Source: UBA2227 sp036677505 (GTDB lineage Bacteria > Bacillota_I > Bacilli_A > Erysipelotrichales > Erysipelotrichaceae). Taken from it: DNA of 44,434 nucleotides. The stretch lies in the NCBI GenBank assembly GCA_036677505.1, contig JAVBWK010000025.1, forward strand, positions 1 through 44,434, read 5' to 3'. The translations under genes and the position numbers were made by a program. The notes beneath the pieces were generated by a model. The model saw only the letters and a program-made list of their open reading frames with translations, was not told the origin of the DNA and searched no databases. Shown here in pieces: positions 40,717 through 44,434 of the stretch. Position 1 is the first letter of the stretch. Each line of letters starts with the position of its first letter.

Positions 40717-42024
40717 CTATTTGGCACTTTCTCTGGCTAATTTCTGAAGATCGCCATTGAGTTGAGCGAAGATGTAAACCGGAGCGCATCCGGGATAGTA
40801 AGTGACGGACTTAGCCATCTTGGCTGCTTCACGTACTTTATCGGCAGATTCGAATTTTTCCCAGCAATCGCCGCAGACAAATACGTTCTTGTCTTTCGCA
40901 TCTTTCGGATCAAAATCCGGCACACCGCCGGCAATAACGACGACTTCACCGGCAGCTTTTAAGAAGTCTTTCATAACGATGCCGCTGTTTGCGAAGGAGT
41001 CCAAAGCACCGCGGACGTTGACATAGCATCCCGGGCAGGTTTGTTGCATGGCGCATGTCAGACCGTTGTACATGCCGATCGGATCACCGTTTGGACGTTT
41101 GAAGAATTTCTTGACAGAGGCAATCGATTCGCCGACGACCGTAATCTTATTCAAATCAAGTTCGCCCAATCCGTCGGTTCCGGCACAGCGTACGGCCGGG
41201 ATTTCCATCGGTTCAAATCCCATGATGGCAGCTGCAACGGAGTCACCGGCAACAGTGTCTTCGGCAGCCAAAATCAGGTTCATTTCAATCGGAGTACCGG
41301 CATGAGGGCCTTGCCCTTCCATACCGATGATTGCATCATAAATCGTCAGATCCGCTTTTCTGACTCTGAGCAAATCAGCCATTTTCTGACCGAGTTCAAT
41401 GCGGTGAGCCCCTTGTTGCTGAGCATCCGGATGATAGTTTGGAATAATACCGTTCCAGTTCTTCAAGCCTAGGGTTACTGTGCCGGCCAAATGAACTTTC
41501 ATCTTTGGAAGATTGATAACGACATCTGCATCGAGCAACGGTTTAAATACGGCAGCTTTCTTAAATACTTTGGCTCCCGGAATATCCATCAGCACCACGT
41601 CGGTTTCATCAAAATAGATGACTTTGTCTGCTCCGCCCCGTTTGGCGGCTTCTTCCATGCCTGAGGCTGCGAAAGCCGGTTTGGCACGTCCGACATGCTG
41701 TCCTAAGGATGGGTTGTCTCCGACCCAGACTTCTTTTGCTTTTGAATTTTCTTTAAAATAGGCAACGACAGCTTCAATAACACGAGGATCGACGACCGCA
41801 TGGCTTTCTGCCGGAGCTTGGAAAGCCAGGTTCGGTTTGATCAGTACGGTTTGTCCTTCTTTGATGATCGCATCACATGAACCGATGGCAAGTTCTACCG
41901 CCTTAGCCACGGTCTTTTTGATTTTTTCTACATCAGCATCATAACGGACAAATTTACCTCCGATAAATGATGCATTCCCATCCAGATGATCGCATTTTAC
42001 GACCGAAACTTTTACTTTACTCAT
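40717..42024 (-). CDS. DUF362-family protein with cysteine motifs
   Basis: A 435-aa protein. The core matches DUF362: VLIKPNLAF...HAVVDPRVIEAVV, VWVGDNPS, DADVVINLPKMKVH...TLGLKNWNGIIP, and DLTIYDAIIGMEGQGPHAGTP. The C-terminal third has several Cys (CAMQQTCPGCYVNV, VFVCGDCWEKF, YYPGCAPV), suitable for a metal or Fe-S centre but not an ordinary ferredoxin CxxCxxCxxxCP pattern. AGGAGG precedes the ATG. The leader is very long (about 275 nt from the best promoter) with several dyads. The family function is unknown to me. Confidence 0.75.
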   Translation of the reverse strand: MSKVKVSVVKCDHLDGNASFIGGKFVRYDADVEKIKKTVAKAVELAIGSCDAIIKEGQTVLIKPNLAFQAPAESHAVVDPRVIEAVVAYFKENSKAKEVWVGDNPSLGQHVGRAKPAFAASGMEEAAKRGGADKVIYFDETDVVLMDIPGAKVFKKAAVFKPLLDADVVINLPKMKVHLAGTVTLGLKNWNGIIPNYHPDAQQQGAHRIELGQKMADLLRVRKADLTIYDAIIGMEGQGPHAGTPIEMNLILAAEDTVAGDSVAAAIMGFEPMEIPAVRCAGTDGLGELDLNKITVVGESIASVKKFFKRPNGDPIGMYNGLTCAMQQTCPGCYVNVRGALDSFANSGIVMKDFLKAAGEVVVIAGGVPDFDPKDAKDKNVFVCGDCWEKFESADKVREAAKMAKSVTYYPGCAPVYIFAQLNGDLQKLARESAK

Positions 42025-42446
42025 ACTACCTCCTCATTGGTTTTTGTGCACACAAAACTCATTTACCTAAACTATTCGGTAACTCTTGTTTTACTCGATC
42101 GCATGACCTGCCTTTCTGTATGATCAGCGGTATTCGATGACGGATGATATTTTACAGCTGATCGTATGCCTGATACTGTGTATGAAACGATCACTTTGTC
42201 AAATGTAATCGTTACAGCCTATGTGGTATGTGATTAGTTTAGGGAATATCACATTTTTGTCTGCGATTTCTGCACAATTAAATGCTGTAACCTGTTACTA
42301 CTATCATTTTACCATTTATAGTCCCCTCAAACAATGATTGGTCGGGGAATCATCCGACATAATTCGATAATTTATGACGAACGAATATCAGGCTATGCCC
42401 TTAAGAACATAAAAACAGATGTTTCCATCTGTCTTTCGTTACTTCC
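42025..42446. promoter_or_regulatory. Long regulatory leader of the DUF362 gene, no coding capacity seen
   Basis: A 422-bp region without a gene. On the minus strand it has a promoter TTGTTT (42329-42334), 17 bp, TAAAAT (42306-42311), and an alternative TTGACA at 42197-42202 with a weak -10. Dyads: GTAAC/GTTAC at 42287-42298 on the predicted start point, TGTAA/TTACA at 42204-42216 (a cre-like site short of one base), and TTTTGTG/CACAAAA at 42042-42057 just before the ribosome site. The pilin terminator occupies 42411-42432. Confidence 0.6.
42411..42432 (-). terminator. Terminator of the pseudopilin gene
   Basis: Stem ACAGATG (42415-42421) / CATCTGT (42426-42432) with a 4-nt loop, followed by TTTT on the minus strand. 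Confidence 0.85.
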
Positions 42447-43286
42447 TTATTTCAGCGGCTGCCAGAATTTCGGATTTGTCGGTTGCGTATCTGCTCCTGC
42501 ATCCCGATATTGCTTGGCACGATATCTCATTCCTTTATATACCACGATATCATCTTTTTGATATATATTGAAGTTTCGCCATTCAGCAGTGACTTCCTGC
42601 CAAGGCGAACCAAGGATCCCCGGAATTTCATTAAATGTCGTTGATCTGGCAATAAAGGTTTTACCATCAAAAATTACTTCATCACCGGTCGAATATAAAT
42701 TGAAATTACGATATTCAGCGGTGATTTCCTGCCAATCGCCGCCCAATGTACCAGGTACAGAAGTTGTGTCTTTGCGCGCTTTATATAGACTGCCATTATA
42801 GATTACTTCATCGTCGGCTTTGTATGCATTGCCGCTTTTATACGGTTGCGGTCCCGTCACAGGTTCTTCATCATCAATATCAGGATCCGTATCTTCATCA
42901 TCCGGATCAGTGATTACTTCGTTATCATCATCGTCTTCATCTTCAAAGGTCGCATCGCTGTAATCCCATTTGCCTTGATCCGCAAACCAAGCGAACTTCT
43001 TGCCCGGAGCTAATGGGGCAAGCTTGTTAGGAAGCAGTTTCTTATTGACCAGTACATCCATCAGTTCTTCCGAAGACTTTGATGGATCTTCGAAAGGATC
43101 GTTGTTACCCATCGTCGAGCGCAAAAAAGATGTGGTTGAATTCAAGACCTGCAAGTTAGATTCGTCCGCAGTATTATTTCCATTTTGCAGAGCGGATGCA
43201 ATCGATGGCATGATCAGATAGGACAAAATTGAAATAATCGCCATGACAATAACCAGTTCGATAAGTGTGAAACCTTTTTTATTCAT
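42447..43286 (-). CDS. Type IV pilin-like protein with three carbohydrate-binding-like repeats
   Basis: A 279-aa protein. The N-terminus MNKKG|FTLIELVIVMAII is a class III/IV prepilin signal with cleavage after Gly5 and Glu at +5. The pilin part extends to about residue 110, then an acidic linker (EDEDDDDN...PDDEDTDPD). Three related about 45-residue repeats follow, each with Y-x-x-x-D-x-V-x-Y/F-x-G-x-x-Y/F-x-A and a W near the end, resembling CBM5/12 chitin-binding modules. No pilus ATPase, platform protein or prepilin peptidase is nearby. Start 43286 has CGGAG upstream; the longer in-frame form lacks a site. Confidence 0.85.
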   Translation of the reverse strand: MNKKGFTLIELVIVMAIISILSYLIMPSIASALQNGNNTADESNLQVLNSTTSFLRSTMGNNDPFEDPSKSSEELMDVLVNKKLLPNKLAPLAPGKKFAWFADQGKWDYSDATFEDEDDDDNEVITDPDDEDTDPDIDDEEPVTGPQPYKSGNAYKADDEVIYNGSLYKARKDTTSVPGTLGGDWQEITAEYRNFNLYSTGDEVIFDGKTFIARSTTFNEIPGILGSPWQEVTAEWRNFNIYQKDDIVVYKGMRYRAKQYRDAGADTQPTNPKFWQPLK

Positions 43287-43313
43287 AATTTTCTCCGTAT
43301 AACAGTGTTTACT

Positions 43314-43342
43314 ATTATACATGAACAATTATTAATAATCAA
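43314..43342 (-). promoter_or_regulatory. Promoter of the pseudopilin gene
   Basis: Minus strand: TTGATT (43337-43342), a 17-bp spacer and TATAAT (43314-43319). Confidence 0.8.
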
Positions 43343-43348
43343 TCCCAA

Positions 43349-44230
43349 TTAATTCGCCAATGTTTTTCTGAAAAGAAGCCGATAACCGACCGTTTTAAAT
43401 CCGATTTTTTCGTAAAAGCCAACTGAACCGCCATAACAGATTTTAGCTCCTTCAGATATTGTCTTCTTCATCGAAATCATCAGTGCTGCTTTGGCCAAAC
43501 CCAGCTTGCGATATGCCGGGACGGTAGCCAGCGGTTCAAGATAGGCATAATCATTGTCCACCCACATTCCCGCAAAGCAGGCATATTCACCATCAGGGGC
43601 TTTGATTACAGTTGTAAGATCTTTTCGAAAATTGGGGCCGGATTGCATGAGTCTGCGACAGTCGATATCGTCATCCGGTTGATCACCGTGATCAAACCCT
43701 TTCCACAGGCAGTCATTGATTTTATTAAAATCATTCTCATCATCAAGACAGATGGCTTTGAATCCTTCCGGTAAAGATGGTATATCAAATCCTTGTTGAT
43801 AGTCATAGATCGTGATGGCTTCCTGATGAATCTGACTAAAACCATGATGTTGCAATGCGCCAATCATCGTTTGATTCGCATCTGTCGTCCATATCGATAC
43901 CGTTTGTTTTCCGTCATTTGACACACTGAGATTTTCGAATGTGTAGTCAATCGTCGTATCATAAAGAAACTCATACCCTTTTGCGACACAAATCAGACAT
44001 TCACCCAAATCCATTTCATAGCAGGCAACCGCTACGATTTCACCCTGATCTTCCCATAAACCGAATCGATGGGTCAGTTTGTGATTGAAAGCCGGATGGG
44101 TGTGAGCATACTCCCAAAAAGGCTTCAGTAAATAATTATTTCTCAAAACCGTGTCATAATTGTCATGCAAAAAATCGCTGACCTTAGCAAAATCAGGGAG
44201 CAGCTTATAATTTCTGAATGTTATATTCAT
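43349..44230 (-). CDS. GNAT-family acetyltransferase
   Basis: A 293-aa protein with two GNAT-like halves. The C-terminal half has the acetyl-CoA loop in ATVPAYRKLGLAKAALM (a Q/RxxGxG/A variant: RKLGLA) and ends YEKIGFKTVGYRLLFRKTL, the usual GNAT finish. The N-terminal half is a degenerate relative. Substrate unknown. The ATG at 44230 follows GGGGTG; an in-frame GTG at 44239 overlaps that site. Confidence 0.8.
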   Translation of the reverse strand: MNITFRNYKLLPDFAKVSDFLHDNYDTVLRNNYLLKPFWEYAHTHPAFNHKLTHRFGLWEDQGEIVAVACYEMDLGECLICVAKGYEFLYDTTIDYTFENLSVSNDGKQTVSIWTTDANQTMIGALQHHGFSQIHQEAITIYDYQQGFDIPSLPEGFKAICLDDENDFNKINDCLWKGFDHGDQPDDDIDCRRLMQSGPNFRKDLTTVIKAPDGEYACFAGMWVDNDYAYLEPLATVPAYRKLGLAKAALMISMKKTISEGAKICYGGSVGFYEKIGFKTVGYRLLFRKTLAN

Positions 44231-44298
44231 ATGGATCACCCCGTTATTATTATACTTGTAAATATAATTTCATGATATCCAATGTTTCAAAAAGCAAG

Positions 44299-44321
44299 AA
44301 AAAAGAGATGCTTGCATCTCT
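44299..44321 (-). terminator. Minus-strand terminator near the right edge
   Basis: Stem AGAGATG (44304-44310) / CATCTCT (44315-44321) with a CTTG loop, followed on the minus strand by TTTTTTCTTG. It would end a minus-strand transcript coming from beyond the window. Confidence 0.75.
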
Positions 44322-44324
44322 CAG

Positions 44325-44355
44325 ACTGTCGACAAAGTAAGTCGGCAGTTTTTTT
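44325..44355 (+). terminator. Plus-strand hairpin with T-run before the edge gene
   Basis: ACTGTCGAC (44325-44333) pairs with GTCGGCAGT (44341-44349), one G-U, followed by seven Ts. No plus-strand gene precedes it in the window. It may shield the following promoter from read-through, as at the ends of some insertion sequences. Confidence 0.6.
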
Positions 44356-44360
44356 GTATT

Positions 44361-44388
44361 TTGAACACGAAGAACCTGATGATAAAAT
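44361..44388 (+). promoter_or_regulatory. Promoter of the edge gene
   Basis: TTGAAC (44361-44366), a 16-bp spacer and TAAAAT (44383-44388). Confidence 0.65.
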
Positions 44389-44411
44389 AGAAGTATCAAG
44401 AGGGCTCGCTA

Positions 44412-44434
44412 ATGATAACGAAAACGAACCAAAA
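44412..44434 (+). CDS. 5' end of a plus-strand gene, possibly a transposase
   Basis: An ATG at 44412 follows AAGAGGG with 7-nt spacing and a good promoter, and reads MITKTNQ to the window edge. The preceding hairpin, and a minus-strand terminator cut off from any gene by this unit, fit the left end of an insertion sequence. That is a guess from layout only; seven residues do not identify a family. Confidence 0.4.

Noticed and set aside
42450..42850. Tandem repeats as a possible CRISPR or noncoding repeat
   Set aside because: The repeats are about 45-codon protein modules in frame with the pilin gene and diverge at the DNA level.

Overview
The window reads as a chromosomal segment of a fermentative, low-to-moderate-GC Bacillota. 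Erysipelotrichia or a close relative is my best guess from the gene styles; this is inference, since no rRNA or other marker gene is present. Genes are tightly packed, often with ATGA overlaps, have strong AGGAGG-type ribosome sites, and are separated by compact hairpin-plus-T-run terminators. I see no tRNA, rRNA or CRISPR array. The only hint of a mobile element is at the extreme right edge.

Layout. (1) 140-4260: a MarR regulator and a heterodimeric ABC multidrug-type exporter, with a consensus promoter and a perfect dyad operator. (2) 4254-5706: a YgjP-type metallopeptidase, a small lipoprotein and a small membrane protein. (3) 5705-11480: a citrate fermentation locus made of a malic-enzyme-family (CitM-like) gene, a divergent GntR/FCD regulator (CitO-like), and citXG-citD-citE-citF. 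No citC ligase or citrate transporter is in view. (4) 11481-13310: oligoendopeptidase F. (5) 13354-14751: a MarR / FMN-binding-domain / flavodoxin operon behind two copies of one 12-bp palindrome. (6) 14762-22097: a PRD-type activator, a membrane-anchored HAD phosphatase, an ascorbate-family (Ula) PTS IIA-IIC-IIB and a split transketolase. (7) 22101-24065: an LTA-synthase-family enzyme.

(8) 24146-29217: a pyruvate/lactate module. A LytS/LytTR two-component system lies upstream of a CstA-family transporter and an FMN-dependent 2-hydroxyacid oxidoreductase with an N-terminal cysteine cluster. The cstA promoter carries a 14/14 match to the CcpA cre consensus and a 21-bp-phased direct repeat resembling the YpdB (LytTR) site. 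(9) 29276-32219: a RocB-like M20 peptidase and a secreted Ig-like/CAP protein. (10) 32247-37168: a fatty acid initiation operon, acp-accB-accCD-accA-fabF, in which biotin carboxylase and carboxyltransferase beta are one polypeptide. (11) 37180-42334: a DUF1893 gene, then on the minus strand DUF362, lipB, a free-standing lipoyl domain, an SDR dehydrogenase, a LarC-like protein lacking the second LarC domain, and an ECF transporter S component. This set looks like an undescribed lipoyl-dependent or cofactor-dependent module and is my main candidate for novelty. (12) 42411-44434: an orphan pseudopilin with three carbohydrate-binding-like repeats, a GNAT acetyltransferase, and the start of a plus-strand gene at the edge.

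Metabolically the window points to organic-acid fermentation. Citrate is cleaved to acetate and oxaloacetate; oxaloacetate or malate is decarboxylated to pyruvate; pyruvate is sensed and moved by LytS/LytTR/CstA; lactate-type acids are oxidised; and a PTS-imported sugar acid or pentose derivative feeds transketolase.
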